64,000 nucleotides of DNA from Amycolatopsis decaplanina DSM 44594 (GTDB taxonomy: Bacteria > Actinomycetota > Actinomycetes > Mycobacteriales > Pseudonocardiaceae), in assembly GCF_000342005.1 (NCBI RefSeq), contig NZ_AOHO01000043.1, forward strand, positions 62,001 to 126,000, written 5' to 3'. Within the stretch, counting starts at the first letter, position 1. Each line of letters starts with the position of its first letter. This document shows, in pieces, positions 26,806 through 37,991 of the stretch. The position numbers and the translations under genes were made by a program. The notes under the pieces are model-generated. The model ran no database searches. It was not told the DNA's origin and saw only the letters and a list, made by a program, of their open reading frames with translations.

Positions 26806-27978
26806 ATGTCGGTTACCGAGAACAACGTTTCCGAAGCGATGCGCGAAGGGGTGGTCATTCCGGCCACCTCTCGCGCGGAGCGCTTCACCTCCTACGACGT
26901 CGAGGCCTTCGAGGTCCCCGGCGGCCGTGAGGAGAACTGGCGTTTCACGCCGATGAAGCGGCTGCGCGGCCTGCACGACGGGTCCGCCGCCGCCTCGGGT
27001 TCGGCCACCGTGGACGCCGACGCCGCCCCTGAGCTGAAGATCGAGCAGGTCGGCCGGGACGACGAGCGCCTCGGCGCCGCGGGTGTCCCGAGCGACCGGA
27101 TCGCCGCGCAGGCCTACTCCTCGTTCACCGAGGCCACCGTCATCACGGTGCCCAAGGAGACGAAGACGTCGAAGCCGTCGACGGTGAAGATCACCGGCCC
27201 CGGCGAGGGCAAGGTCGCCTACGGGCACGTGCAGGTCCGCGCCGAGCAGTTCTCCGAGGCCGTCATCGTCCTCGACCACGTCGGTTCCGGCACCTACGCC
27301 GACAACGTCGAGTTCGTCATCGGCGATTCGGCGAACGTGACCGTGGTCAGCGTCCAGGACTGGGCCGACGACGCGGTGCACGTCTCCGAGCAGCACCTCA
27401 AGCTCGGCCGCGACGCCAGCCTCAAGCACATCGTCATCACCCTGGGCGGTGACCTGGTCCGCGTCTCGCCGACGGCGACCTTCGCCGACAAGGGCGGCGA
27501 CGTCGAGATGCTCGGCCTGTACTTCGCGGACGCGGGCCAGCACCAGGAGCACCGGCTCTTCGTCGACCACGCGGTCCCGAACTGCAAGTCGAACGTGATG
27601 TACAAGGGCGCGCTGCAGGGCGACGACGCGCACACCGTGTGGGTCGGCGACGTGCTGATCCGGGCGGCCGCCGAGGCCACCGACACCTACGAGCTCAACC
27701 GCAACCTGGTGCTGACGCCGGGCGCGCGGGCGGACTCGATCCCGAACCTGGAGATCGAGACCGGCGAGATCGAAGGCGCCGGCCACGCGAGCGCGACGGG
27801 AAGGTTCGACGACGAGCAGTTGTTCTACCTCCAGTCGCGTGGAATCGGCGAAGAAGCCGCGCGTCGCCTGGTCGTACGCGGGTTCTTCCACGAGATCCTG
27901 GTCAAGATCGGCGTTCCCGAGGTGCGCGAGCGTCTCGAGGCCGCGATCGAAGCCGAACTCGAAGCAGTGGGCGCCTGA
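26806..27978 (+). CDS. sufD: Fe-S cluster assembly protein SufD
   Basis: A 390-residue paralogue of SufB that forms the SufBC2D complex. The N-terminal region is family-specific (GGREENWRFTPMKRLRGL), followed by the beta-helix core and the conserved C-terminal block GHASATGRFDDEQLFYLQSRGIGEEAARRLVVRGFF containing the SufD signature. The start codon is two bases after the sufB stop. It helps iron entry and complex stability. Confidence 0.96.
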   Translation: MSVTENNVSEAMREGVVIPATSRAERFTSYDVEAFEVPGGREENWRFTPMKRLRGLHDGSAAASGSATVDADAAPELKIEQVGRDDERLGAAGVPSDRIAAQAYSSFTEATVITVPKETKTSKPSTVKITGPGEGKVAYGHVQVRAEQFSEAVIVLDHVGSGTYADNVEFVIGDSANVTVVSVQDWADDAVHVSEQHLKLGRDASLKHIVITLGGDLVRVSPTATFADKGGDVEMLGLYFADAGQHQEHRLFVDHAVPNCKSNVMYKGALQGDDAHTVWVGDVLIRAAAEATDTYELNRNLVLTPGARADSIPNLEIETGEIEGAGHASATGRFDDEQLFYLQSRGIGEEAARRLVVRGFFHEILVKIGVPEVRERLEAAIEAELEAVGA

Positions 27979-28014
27979 GCCCTCGTCCGTCCACATCAGA
28001 CTTTTAGGAAAGAA

Positions 28015-28785
28015 ATGCCTACGCTGGAAATCAAGGATCTGCACGCCTCGGTCACGACCGAGGAGGGCCCCAAGGAGATCCTCAAGGGCGTCAACCTGAC
28101 CATCAAGTCGGGCGAGACCCACGCGATCATGGGCCCCAACGGTTCGGGCAAGTCCACGCTGTCCTACGCCATCGCCGGTCACCCCAAGTACGAAGTCACC
28201 TCCGGGCAGGTCCTGCTCGACGGTGAGGACGTGCTGGAGATGAGTGTCGACGAGCGCGCCCGCGCGGGCCTGTTCCTCGCCATGCAGTACCCGGTCGAGG
28301 TTCCGGGTGTGTCCATGTCCAACTTCCTCCGCACCGCGGCCACCGCTGTCCGTGGCGAGGCCCCCAAGCTGCGCCACTGGGTCAAGGAGGTCAAGGAGGA
28401 GATGGGCAAGCTGGAGATCTCGTCCGAGTTCGCCGAGCGTTCGGTGAACGAGGGCTTCTCCGGCGGCGAGAAGAAGCGCCACGAGATCCTGCAGCTGGCG
28501 CTGCTCAAGCCGAAGATCGCCATCCTCGACGAGACCGACTCCGGTCTCGACGTCGACGCGCTGCGCGTCGTGTCCGAGGGCGTCAACGAGTTCAAGGCCA
28601 ACAACGACGCCGGCGTCATGCTGATCACGCACTACACGCGGATCCTGCGGCACATCACGCCCGACTTCGTGCACGTCTTCGCCGGCGGCAAGATCGTCGA
28701 GTCCGGAGGCCGTGAACTCGCGGACGAGCTGGAGGAGAACGGGTACGTCAAGTACACCGGCTCCGCCGAGACCGCCGCCGTCTGA
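28015..28785 (+). CDS. sufC: Fe-S cluster assembly ATPase SufC
   Basis: A 256-residue ABC-type ATPase with Walker [10 protein letters not shown], the SufC-specific signature [13 protein letters not shown], Walker [17 protein letters not shown] and the His-loop ITHYTR. It hydrolyses ATP to change the shape of SufBD during cluster assembly; it is soluble, not a transporter. It follows sufD by 36 bases with AGGAAAG before the ATG. Confidence 0.97.
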   Translation: MPTLEIKDLHASVTTEEGPKEILKGVNLTIKSGETHAIMGPNGSGKSTLSYAIAGHPKYEVTSGQVLLDGEDVLEMSVDERARAGLFLAMQYPVEVPGVSMSNFLRTAATAVRGEAPKLRHWVKEVKEEMGKLEISSEFAERSVNEGFSGGEKKRHEILQLALLKPKIAILDETDSGLDVDALRVVSEGVNEFKANNDAGVMLITHYTRILRHITPDFVHVFAGGKIVESGGRELADELEENGYVKYTGSAETAAV

Positions 28786-30571
<1,786 letters not shown>

Positions 30572-30575
<4 letters not shown>

Positions 30576-30979
30576 CCGAACAGCAGACCGAAACCCGCGA
30601 GGGGCGCACGGCCGCCGACCTCGACGCCGAAACCGCCGCCGCCCCGGACACCGCCGACGTGGCGAAGGTCGAGGACGTCGAAGAGGCGATGCGCGACGTC
30701 GTCGACCCGGAACTAGGCATCAACGTCGTCGACCTCGGGCTGGTCTACGGCATCCACGTCGAGCCGGACAACACGGCCACCATCGACATGACCCTGACGT
30801 CCGCGGCCTGCCCGCTGACCGACGTCATCGAGGACCAGACCGGTGCCGCGCTCGTCGGCGGGGGAACGGGACTGGTCAAGGACTTCCGGATCAACTGGGT
30901 CTGGATGCCGCCGTGGGGCCCGGAGAAGATCACCGAGGACGGCCGCGAACAATTGCGGGCGCTCGGCTTCACCGTCTGA
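30572..30979 (+). CDS. sufT: SufT-type metal-sulfur cluster assembly factor (DUF59/MIP18)
   Basis: 135 residues. After a ~35-residue charged N-terminal extension, the MIP18/DUF59 domain shows DVVDPELGINVVDLGLVYGI, the reactive-Cys segment LTSAACPLTD and WVWMPPWGPEKITEDGREQLRALGF. SufT helps Fe-S maturation of target proteins. It is the last gene of the suf operon, followed by a long hairpin. Confidence 0.94.
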
Positions 30980-30997
30980 GGCTCACTTCGCTCTTGT

Positions 30998-31054
30998 GGT
31001 CCGTGAAGGCCTCCTTGAGGGACTCTGGGTCCCTCAAGGAGGCCTTCACGGACC
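30998..31054. terminator. 57-bp hairpin after sufT
   Basis: Two 25-base arms (starting GGTCCGTGAAGGCC) pair perfectly around a 7-base CTCTGGG loop, 18 bases after the suf operon ends. A probable strong terminator separating suf from the ynfA-like gene. Confidence 0.8.
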
Positions 31055-31090
31055 GACCCTGAGACACCGGAACCCGAATAAGCTGCTCGG

Positions 31091-31420
31091 ATGATCTTCC
31101 GGTCCATCGCGCTCTTCGCGCTCGCCGCCCTGCTGGAGATCGGCGGCGCCTGGCTGATCTGGCAAGGCGTCCGGGAACACCGCGGTTACCTCTGGATCGG
31201 CGCGGGCGTCGTCGCGCTGGGCCTTTACGGCTTCGTCGCGACACTGCAGTCCGACGCGAACTTCGGCCGCATTCTCGCCGCGTACGGCGGCGTGTTCGTC
31301 GCGGGTTCGCTGGCGTGGGGGATGGTCGCCGACGGCTACCGGCCGGACCGTTACGACGTGATCGGCGCCTTGATCTGTCTCGCCGGGGTCGGGGTCATCA
31401 TGTACGCGCCCCGGGGTTGA
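31091..31420 (+). CDS. YnfA-family small membrane protein
   Basis: 109 residues with four predicted membrane helices. Family motifs are [26 protein letters not shown] near the N-terminus, [50 protein letters not shown] at the C-terminus. YnfA proteins (UPF0060) are related to small multidrug transporters; a transport role is proposed in some bacteria, but the substrate here is unknown. Confidence 0.93.
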   Translation: MIFRSIALFALAALLEIGGAWLIWQGVREHRGYLWIGAGVVALGLYGFVATLQSDANFGRILAAYGGVFVAGSLAWGMVADGYRPDRYDVIGALICLAGVGVIMYAPRG

Positions 31421-31462
31421 TGGTTCACCGGAGATCGTCGGCCACTGGCGCTACTGTGCGCT

Positions 31463-32263
31463 GTGACCGAAACGGACTTTCCCGCTCCGCCCGCTGACAG
31501 ACCCGGGCCGAAGCGAAGATTCTCCCCGCTCCTGCTCGTGATGATCCTGGTGGCGATCGTCGGCGTGGGCACCGGGGGATACGGGTTCTGGACCCTGATG
31601 AGCTATCGGATGGTGAGCGTCCCCGGCGGTGGAATGGCGCCCACTATCCAGCCGGGGACGGTCGTGCTGTACCGCTGGGCGGCCTTGCCCGACATCCCCC
31701 GCGGCGCGGTCGTCCTCATGGATCTTTCCGCGTTCCCGGACTCGGGTCCCGGTGAGGGCCGGGCCGTCAAGCGGGTGATCGGTGTCGGTGGTGATCAGGT
31801 CGTCTGCTGCACGAACGACAACCTGATCACCGTCAACGGAAAGCCGGTCAAAGAGCCGTACACCGAGGACGACAACGGGTACGGCCGCAAGGAGTACCGG
31901 CCGTTCAGCGTCCAGGTGCCGCCGGACGCGGTGTTCGTCGCGGGCGATCAGCGGAACAATTCGCGGGACTCACGGATTTACGTCGGCATGCCGGGCGACG
32001 GCGCCGTGCCCCTGGCGAAGGTGAGCGGCGTCGTCGTCGGACTGGGGAGCGTCCTCGGCGCCGAGCCCTTCCCGCAGACCACCGCGTTCGTCGAGGCAGG
32101 TCTTCCCGGCGATCCCGTGTCCGACACCGGGTTCCGAACCTCGCGGAACCTCATGTTCGTTGGCGTCGGCCTCATCGTCCTCGGTGTCATCGGGGCGATC
32201 GTGAGCGTTGTCCGCTCCGCCGGAAAACGACGAAGAGCAGTCGCAATCCCACCAGCGCGCTGA
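31463..32263 (+). CDS. Signal peptidase I-like (S26) protein lacking the catalytic serine
   Basis: 266 residues with a GTG start. A cytoplasmic Pro-rich N-terminus, a membrane anchor at ~22-45, the S26 domain and a second helix at ~230-252. The lysine box is intact ([13 protein letters not shown]103) and so is [13 protein letters not shown]. But the Ser-Met of the active-site box is Gly-Met ([10 protein letters not shown]57), so classical Ser/Lys catalysis should be impossible. It is probably a non-proteolytic homologue, or uses another residue. Its 3' end overlaps the convergent ABC1 kinase gene by 77 bases. Confidence 0.85.
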   Translation: MTETDFPAPPADRPGPKRRFSPLLLVMILVAIVGVGTGGYGFWTLMSYRMVSVPGGGMAPTIQPGTVVLYRWAALPDIPRGAVVLMDLSAFPDSGPGEGRAVKRVIGVGGDQVVCCTNDNLITVNGKPVKEPYTEDDNGYGRKEYRPFSVQVPPDAVFVAGDQRNNSRDSRIYVGMPGDGAVPLAKVSGVVVGLGSVLGAEPFPQTTAFVEAGLPGDPVSDTGFRTSRNLMFVGVGLIVLGVIGAIVSVVRSAGKRRRAVAIPPAR

Positions 32264-34151
32264 CCACCAGCAGGTTGTAGCCGAACATCTGGTGCAGCGT
32301 GACCCCGGTCAGCACCTCCGGGCCGGTCGCGCTGCCCAGCAGCAGCACGGCCATCAGGCCGGTGGCCACGCCGACGAACGCCAGCAGGATCTCGTGTACC
32401 AGTCCGGTGACCACGTCGCGGTCGCGTTCGTCGGAGAACAGCCGGACGTTGACCGATAGCCTGCCCTGCTCCAGCGCGTCGCCGATCCGGTCGACGCGGC
32501 GGGGCAGCCGTCGCAGCACCGGCAGGAGCGCCATCAGTTCGTTGGTGGCCGTGGAGCGCAGCGATTCCGGTCGCAATCCGGCACCTACTTGCTCGGCGGC
32601 GTAGGCGCGGGATTCGACGACGATGTTGAATCCCGGCGCCAGCGTGGCCAGCGTCCCCTCCAAAGTGGCCAGCGCGCGGAACACCGCGGCGATCGGCGGG
32701 GGCACGCTGAGCCGGAAGTCGGCGATCACCCGGAACAGGTCGGTGAACATGTCCAGATCCGGGGCCTGTCCGTGGTTGAAATGCTTGGCCACCAGGGAAC
32801 CCAGTGCCCGCTCCAGCCGCCGTTCCTCGATCTCGTCCGGCCGGTCGACGATCTCCAGCAGGCCGTCGCGCAACGCGGCCGGGTCGCCGCGGTCGAGGGC
32901 GAGGATGAGGTTCTGCAGTCCGCCGCGCAAACCCGAGTCGAGCCGGCCGACGGAGCCGAAGTCGAGCAGGCCCAGCCTGCCGTCGGTGAGCAGCAGGACG
33001 TTGCCGGGATGCGGGTCGGCGTGGAAGACACCGCTGCCCATCACCTGGCCGAGCACGCAGCGCAGCATCGATCGTGCGAGCTTCGCCCGTTCCGCGACCG
33101 GGACCTGTTCCTTGGCGGCGGCGAGCGATTTGCCGTCGAGTCGCCGCATCACCAGGACACGTTCGGTGGACAGTTCCTTGTAGACGGTCGGGAGCGCGAC
33201 CTCGGTGCTGGGATAGGCCGCGGCCACCGCTTCGATGTTCTTGGCCTCGGTGCGGAAATCGAGCTCCTCGACCAGCGCGTCGGCGAATCCTTCGGCGAGG
33301 TCGACGACGCCGAGCGAGCGTGCCCAGCCCGCGCGCTGGTCCAGCGCGGCCGCCACCCGGCGGACGATGTCGAGGTCCCGCTCGACCAAGGCCTGCACGC
33401 CGGGCCGCTGCACTTTGACGACCACGTCCTGCCCGCCGCGCAGCTTCGCCCGGTAGACCTGCGCGATCGACGCGGCCGCGATCGGTTCCGGGTCGAATTC
33501 GGCGAAGATGTCTTCCGGGTCGCCGCCCAGTTCCTCCCGCAGCACCGTCGCGACCTCGTCGGCGTCTGCGAAGGCGACCTGGTCCTGGAGCTTGCCGAGT
33601 TCGTCGACGAACACCGGCGGGAGCAGATCGGACCGCGTCGAGAGCAGCTGGCCGAGCTTCACGAACGTCACGCCGCCCTCCTCCAGCGCACGCCGCAATG
33701 AGCGGGCCAGTTTGGCGTGCCGGACCTCGGCGAGTCCGGGTTCGCGGCGGCCGGTGAGGTACCGGCCGAGACCGTGCTTGATCGCGATCCGGGTGATCTG
33801 CGAGTAGCGCCGGGTCCGGGCCGCGCGGCGGCGCATCGACCGGATCCTGCCGATCAGCCCGAGCCCGGAACCGGAAGGCAGCGCGAGTTCCGCGACGAAC
33901 AGGAAGATCAGCGTCGCCAGGAAGGCACCGCCCGCCACCGGGATGACCAGCCCGGCGAAGGCGCTGCCCGCGTACATCGCCCGTGGGAACGCGCTGAGGA
34001 TGCCGCCCGCGACCAGCCAGCCGAAACCGGCGGCGCACAACGCGCGGACCAGGCCGATCCGCACACCCAGTACGCGGCGGGCGGCGACCACGAGCGGCCA
34101 CAGCATGAGCGCGTAGACGGGCAGGGTGAGCAGGCCGAGCAGCAGGTTCAT
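32187..34151 (-). CDS. ABC1/AarF/UbiB-family atypical kinase
   Basis: 654 residues. Several membrane helices precede residue ~95, then the ABC1 kinase-like domain: [17 protein letters not shown] (the KxGQ motif), a [13 protein letters not shown]la-rich loop, [25 protein letters not shown] (catalytic loop) and [10 protein letters not shown] (metal site). Two helices end the protein. UbiB proteins support lipid-quinone biosynthesis as ATPases; in actinobacteria without ubiquinone the partner is unknown. It carries a copy of the 22-bp repeat in its coding sequence (32572-32593). Confidence 0.9.
   Translation of the reverse strand: MNLLLGLLTLPVYALMLWPLVVAARRVLGVRIGLVRALCAAGFGWLVAGGILSAFPRAMYAGSAFAGLVIPVAGGAFLATLIFLFVAELALPSGSGLGLIGRIRSMRRRAARTRRYSQITRIAIKHGLGRYLTGRREPGLAEVRHAKLARSLRRALEEGGVTFVKLGQLLSTRSDLLPPVFVDELGKLQDQVAFADADEVATVLREELGGDPEDIFAEFDPEPIAAASIAQVYRAKLRGGQDVVVKVQRPGVQALVERDLDIVRRVAAALDQRAGWARSLGVVDLAEGFADALVEELDFRTEAKNIEAVAAAYPSTEVALPTVYKELSTERVLVMRRLDGKSLAAAKEQVPVAERAKLARSMLRCVLGQVMGSGVFHADPHPGNVLLLTDGRLGLLDFGSVGRLDSGLRGGLQNLILALDRGDPAALRDGLLEIVDRPDEIEERRLERALGSLVAKHFNHGQAPDLDMFTDLFRVIADFRLSVPPPIAAVFRALATLEGTLATLAPGFNIVVESRAYAAEQVGAGLRPESLRSTATNELMALLPVLRRLPRRVDRIGDALEQGRLSVNVRLFSDERDRDVVTGLVHEILLAFVGVATGLMAVLLLGSATGPEVLTGVTLHQMFGYNLLVVSALVGLRLLFVVFRRSGQRSRSPR
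32572..32593. repeat. 22-bp CGCAA repeat inside the ABC1 kinase gene
   Basis: CGCAATCCGG-CACCTACTTGC matches the repeat family at 24453 and 45426 in nearly every conserved position; here it encodes QVGAGLRP on the minus strand. Confidence 0.55.
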
Positions 34152-34164
34152 GGCGAAGAGGACA

Positions 34165-35382
34165 TCACGCGCAGCCCGCGCGGGATTCCCGCTCCGGCGG
34201 GACGGTGCTCACCCTTGAGAGGGAGCGGACCCCGAAGTTGTAGGTAGTGGTCGCCTCCCGGGGCGCGAACAGGACGCCGAGGACGGCGATCGCCGCCGCC
34301 GCGAGGAAGCCGGCGCGAAGATCGAAGAGATCGCCGAGGAGACCGATGAGCGGTGCCCCCGCGGCCTGTCCGAGTGCCAGCATCAGGAAGGCGACGCCGA
34401 CACCGAACGCGGGCGCCGTCGGGTAAGCCCTGGTACCCCAGAGGATCAGTACGCCGGTCAGTCCGATGTAGACGGCTCCGAAGAGCGCCGCGGCGATGAC
34501 GAGTGCCGGGAGCGAACGGGTGGCGAGGGCGAAGAGCGCCGTGGCGACGCCGAACAGGGCCATCCCCGCCGACCAGGCCCGGCGCAGTCCCGCCCGCGAG
34601 GTCAGCTCGGCGGCGAACGCGCCGGCCAGACCGACCGCGCCGAGGACGATCCACACCACCGTCGAGGCGGTCTCGTCGAGTCCGCCGACGCTCACGGCGA
34701 TGTCGCGGCCGAAGGTCCAGATCGCCGCGCTGGCCAGGCCGAGCGTCGCGGCGGCGGGCAGCAGTCGTCCGGTGGTGGGCGGGAACAGCGGCACCGGCAG
34801 CCCCCGCGCGCGGCCCTCCTTGACCGGGGGCACGACACGGGCGATCCACAGGGTCACCAGCGCCGAGGCCGCGGCGAAGGCCCACCAAGCCATTCGCCAG
34901 TCGCCGATGGCGAGCAGGGAGACCGGACCCGAGATCACCACACCGAGCCCGGTCCCGGCGTTCGCCACGGACTGGGCGCGGTCGCGGCGGGTCACGCGGA
35001 CGACGCGTGAGACCGCGTCGGCGAGGGAAGGGGAGGCCAGGCCCGTGCTCGCCCCGGCGAGGACGATCCCGAGGGCGAGAACGCCGGCGTTCGGCGCGGC
35101 CGCGATCAGGGCGGTTCCCGCGGTGGCGGTCGTCCCGGCGGCGAGCGCGCCCGCCCGCGCGCCCCAGCGGGTCGTGACGGCGGTCGAGGCGACGACCGCG
35201 AGGCAGTACGCGACGTAACTTCCCGCCGCGATGCCGCCGAGCGTGCTGCCGTCGAGGTCGAACTCGGCGCGGAGCGTCGGCGCGAAGAGGCCGTACGCGT
35301 ACCTCGCGAGTCCGTAGGAGACCGCGATCAGCGACAACCCGGCCGCGGTGAGGGTCAGCTCGCGTTTGTACGAAGAAACCAT
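34165..35382 (-). CDS. MFS transporter
   Basis: 405 residues with about 12 membrane helices. The loop 2-3 motif appears weakly as [13 protein letters not shown]. The shape resembles the cyanate/YfkF or drug-efflux branch of the major facilitator superfamily; the substrate is unknown. GGAGGAG stands just before the ATG. It is divergent from a TetR gene and shares a palindromic operator with it, so it is probably repressed by that regulator. Confidence 0.9.
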   Translation of the reverse strand: MVSSYKRELTLTAAGLSLIAVSYGLARYAYGLFAPTLRAEFDLDGSTLGGIAAGSYVAYCLAVVASTAVTTRWGARAGALAAGTTATAGTALIAAAPNAGVLALGIVLAGASTGLASPSLADAVSRVVRVTRRDRAQSVANAGTGLGVVISGPVSLLAIGDWRMAWWAFAAASALVTLWIARVVPPVKEGRARGLPVPLFPPTTGRLLPAAATLGLASAAIWTFGRDIAVSVGGLDETASTVVWIVLGAVGLAGAFAAELTSRAGLRRAWSAGMALFGVATALFALATRSLPALVIAAALFGAVYIGLTGVLILWGTRAYPTAPAFGVGVAFLMLALGQAAGAPLIGLLGDLFDLRAGFLAAAAIAVLGVLFAPREATTTYNFGVRSLSRVSTVPPERESRAGCA

Positions 35383-35390
35383 CAGCACTC

Positions 35391-35424
35391 CTCCAGATGT
35401 ATACCGAGCGGTATACATCTGGAG
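35391..35424. promoter_or_regulatory. TetR-type operator between MFS and TetR genes
   Basis: Perfect 15-base arms (CTCCAGATGTATACC) around GAGC, nine bases from the MFS start codon and overlapping its ribosome-binding site. A second, shorter element ACCGATCGGTATA lies at 35451-35463, just before the tetR start. Both share the ACCG-N-CGGTATA core, fitting one regulator acting on both genes. Confidence 0.8.
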
Positions 35425-35471
35425 TGTTCCTGCATTTCGCGCTCGGGTCAACCGATCGGTATAGTCGAGCC

Positions 35472-36041
35472 ATGCTGACACCGGCCGGCGAGCGCGTCCT
35501 GAGCGCCGCGAGCGAGCTCTTCTACCGGGAGGGCCTGAACGCCGTGGGCGTCGCGGCCATCGCCGAGGCCGCGGGCGTCACGAAGAAGACGCTGTACGCG
35601 TGCTTCGGGTCGAAGACGGAGCTCACGGTCGCGTACCTGCGAAGCCGTCACGACGTCTGGTGGGCGTACCTCGAAGAGCGACTGGCGGAAGCCGAAGCGC
35701 CCCGGGCGCTGATGGTCTTCGACGCCTACGTCGATCACCCCAAGCTTGGGAGCGACCGGGGTTGCGCGTTTCTCAACGCGGCGGCAGAACTGCCCGCCGG
35801 GCATCCCGGGCTCGACGTGATCCGGCGGCACAAGGCGGCCGTGCGGGCGAAGTTCGCCGAACTCATCCGTGAGGATGCCCCGGGCGCGGACGATCCGGAG
35901 AGGCTCGCGGAGCAGCTCTTCCTCCTCGTCGAGGGCGCTGTCGCGCATACCGGCATCGACGGGGACGCGCATCGGGTCACGCTCGCGAGGGAGATCGCCG
36001 GGATACTCATGAGGGATACGCGCGAAGCCGGCGCACGCTAG
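35472..36041 (+). CDS. TetR/AcrR-family transcriptional regulator
   Basis: 189 residues. The N-terminal HTH is typical: ERVLSAASELFYREGLNAVGVAAIAEAAGVTKKTLYACFGSKTEL. The C-terminal ligand domain includes GCAFLNAAAELP, common in regulators of MFS efflux. It is divergent from the transporter with a shared operator, so autoregulation and repression of the transporter are likely. The ligand is unknown. Confidence 0.93.
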   Translation: MLTPAGERVLSAASELFYREGLNAVGVAAIAEAAGVTKKTLYACFGSKTELTVAYLRSRHDVWWAYLEERLAEAEAPRALMVFDAYVDHPKLGSDRGCAFLNAAAELPAGHPGLDVIRRHKAAVRAKFAELIREDAPGADDPERLAEQLFLLVEGAVAHTGIDGDAHRVTLAREIAGILMRDTREAGAR

Positions 36042-36050
36042 AAAGAGCGC

Positions 36051-37280
36051 ATGCGACTTTTCGGCCCGCTCCTGGACCGGGCGACCTACCGCCGCTGGGT
36101 GTACTTCATCCTCGGCGGTGCCCTGAGCGTGCCGTACGTGCTCTTCGCCGCCATCGTGGTGCCGTCGTTGCTGCCCCTCGTCGTGACGATGGGACACGGC
36201 GTCGTCATCGGGATGATCACCGTCGTCCTGGTGCTGATCGCCTCGTCGTTCATCCCCGCCGTCCGGGTGCTGGAGGGCGCGGCCGTGCGGGAACTGCTGG
36301 ACGATCCCGTGCCCGGGGTGACGTTCGGGCCCGCGGGGAGCTGGCCCGTCCGGCTGCGGTCGACCGCGATGTTCCTGTTGCACGTGAGCACCGGCTGTGT
36401 GGTCAGCCTGGCGAGCCTGTTCGTCCCGGTCGCGTTCGGCTTCACGATCGCGGCTCCGTTCACCGGCCGGATCGCACTGTCCATCGAGGACCCGATCGAG
36501 GTACCGAAGGGCTGGGCGAGCGCGTGGATCCCGGCGGCGTTCCTGCTCGGCGTCGTCGCGCTGGCCTACGTCGTGTGGGGAGCGGGCGCGGTGCTGACCC
36601 GCTGCGCCAAGAGCCTGCTGGGGATCTCGGCCGCGGAACGGATCGCCCAGCTGGAGAAGCGCACCGAACAACTCGCCGAACGCAACCGGCTCGCGCGGGA
36701 ACTGCACGACTCGGTCGGGCACGCGCTGAGCGTCGTGACCATCCAGGCGGGGGCCGCGCGCCGGACACTGAGGTCCGATCCCGGCTTCACCGAGCAGGCA
36801 CTCACCGCGATCGAGGATTCGGCCCGTGCCGCGTTGGACGATCTCGACCACGTACTCGGGCTGCTGCGGGACGAGGCGTCGTCGCGGGCGCCGCAATCGG
36901 GACTCGCGGAGCTGCCCGCGCTGGTCGAGGCGACGCGGTTGGCGGGCGCCGAGGTGACGGCGGAGGTACGGGGAGAACCGTCCGCGGTGCCGCCGGTCGT
37001 CTCCCGCGAGGCGTACCGGATCCTGCAGGAATGCTTGACGAACGCCTTGCGGCACGCCGGTAAGGTGCCGGTGACGGTCCTCGTCGACGCCGGAACGGAG
37101 CTGTTGCGGTTGCGGGTGTCCAACCCGCTCGGCACCGCGGCGCCGTCGCGGGACGGGGGCGGCCGGGGGCTGCGGGGAATGACGGAACGGGTGGAAGTGC
37201 TGGGAGGCACGATCACCGCTGGCCGCGCGGACGGATGCTGGAAGGTCGAGGTGGCGGTGCCATGGGGGAAACGGCGATGA
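36051..37280 (+). CDS. Two-component sensor histidine kinase (NarL class)
   Basis: 409 residues. Four membrane helices in residues ~15-185, then a short coiled coil (ERIAQLEKRTEQLAERN), HisKA_3 box RLARELHDSVGHALSVVTIQAG and HATPase domain with QECLTNALRHAGK and GGGRGLRGMTERVEVLGG. The stop codon overlaps the start of the response regulator (ATGA), so this is a matched pair. Its start lies ten bases after tetR; co-transcription with it is possible. Confidence 0.93.
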   Translation: MRLFGPLLDRATYRRWVYFILGGALSVPYVLFAAIVVPSLLPLVVTMGHGVVIGMITVVLVLIASSFIPAVRVLEGAAVRELLDDPVPGVTFGPAGSWPVRLRSTAMFLLHVSTGCVVSLASLFVPVAFGFTIAAPFTGRIALSIEDPIEVPKGWASAWIPAAFLLGVVALAYVVWGAGAVLTRCAKSLLGISAAERIAQLEKRTEQLAERNRLARELHDSVGHALSVVTIQAGAARRTLRSDPGFTEQALTAIEDSARAALDDLDHVLGLLRDEASSRAPQSGLAELPALVEATRLAGAEVTAEVRGEPSAVPPVVSREAYRILQECLTNALRHAGKVPVTVLVDAGTELLRLRVSNPLGTAAPSRDGGGRGLRGMTERVEVLGGTITAGRADGCWKVEVAVPWGKRR

Positions 37281-37930
37281 GCATCGGAGTGCTGCTGGTC
37301 GACGACGAACAGCTCATCCGGGCCGGACTGCGGGCGATCGTCGCCTCCGAGCCGGACCTGGAGGTCGTGGGCGAAGCGGCAGACGGTGCGGAGGTACCGG
37401 GCCTGGTCTCGCGGTTCCGGCCCGACGTCGTGCTGATGGACGTCCGGATGCCCTCGGTCGACGGGATCCGCGCGACCACCCACCTGATGGCCACTCTTGC
37501 CGATCCGCCGAAGGTGATCGTGGTGACCACCTTCGAGAACGACGACTACGTCTACGATGCTCTGCTTGCCGGCGCCAGCGGCTTCCTGCTGAAGCGGGCC
37601 CGGCCCGAGGAGATCGTCGCGGCGATCCGGACGGTGGCGGCGGGGGAGTCGCTGCTGTTCCCGGCCGCGATTCGGCGGCTGGCCGCGCAGCAGGCGAACC
37701 GGGGCACGCAGGACGGGCTCGCCGGAGCCGGGCTCACCGAACGCGAACGCGAGGTGCTGCGGCTGATGGCGGGCGGACTGTCCAACGTGGAGATCGCGGG
37801 CGAGCTGTACCTCGGCGTGCAGACGGTCAAGACGCATGTCGGGAACGTGCTCGCGAAACTCGGCGCGAGGGACCGGACGCAAGCGGTGATCAAGGCCTAC
37901 GACACCGGATTCGTCACACCGGCTGGCTGA
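37277..37930 (+). CDS. LuxR/NarL-family response regulator
   Basis: 217 residues. Receiver domain with acidic pocket DDE near the N-terminus, phospho-Asp in VVLMDVRMP and Lys in FLLKRARPEE; then a LuxR HTH, LTEREREVLRLMAGGLSNVEIAGELYLGVQTVKTHVGNVLAKLGARDRTQAV. Partner of the preceding kinase. The target genes are unknown. Confidence 0.95.
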   Translation: MSIGVLLVDDEQLIRAGLRAIVASEPDLEVVGEAADGAEVPGLVSRFRPDVVLMDVRMPSVDGIRATTHLMATLADPPKVIVVTTFENDDYVYDALLAGASGFLLKRARPEEIVAAIRTVAAGESLLFPAAIRRLAAQQANRGTQDGLAGAGLTEREREVLRLMAGGLSNVEIAGELYLGVQTVKTHVGNVLAKLGARDRTQAVIKAYDTGFVTPAG

Positions 37931-37942
37931 ACGCGGTAGGCG

Positions 37943-37991
37943 GCTGAAGGAGGCTTTCCCCGCATGTGATGCAGGGAAAGCGTCCTTCAGC
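37943..37991. terminator. Hairpin between response regulator and cysNC
   Basis: Imperfect arms GCTGAAGGAGGCTTTCCC and GGGAAAGCGTCCTTCAGC around a CGCATGTGATGCA centre, between convergent genes and touching the cysNC stop codon. A probable bidirectional terminator. Confidence 0.75.
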
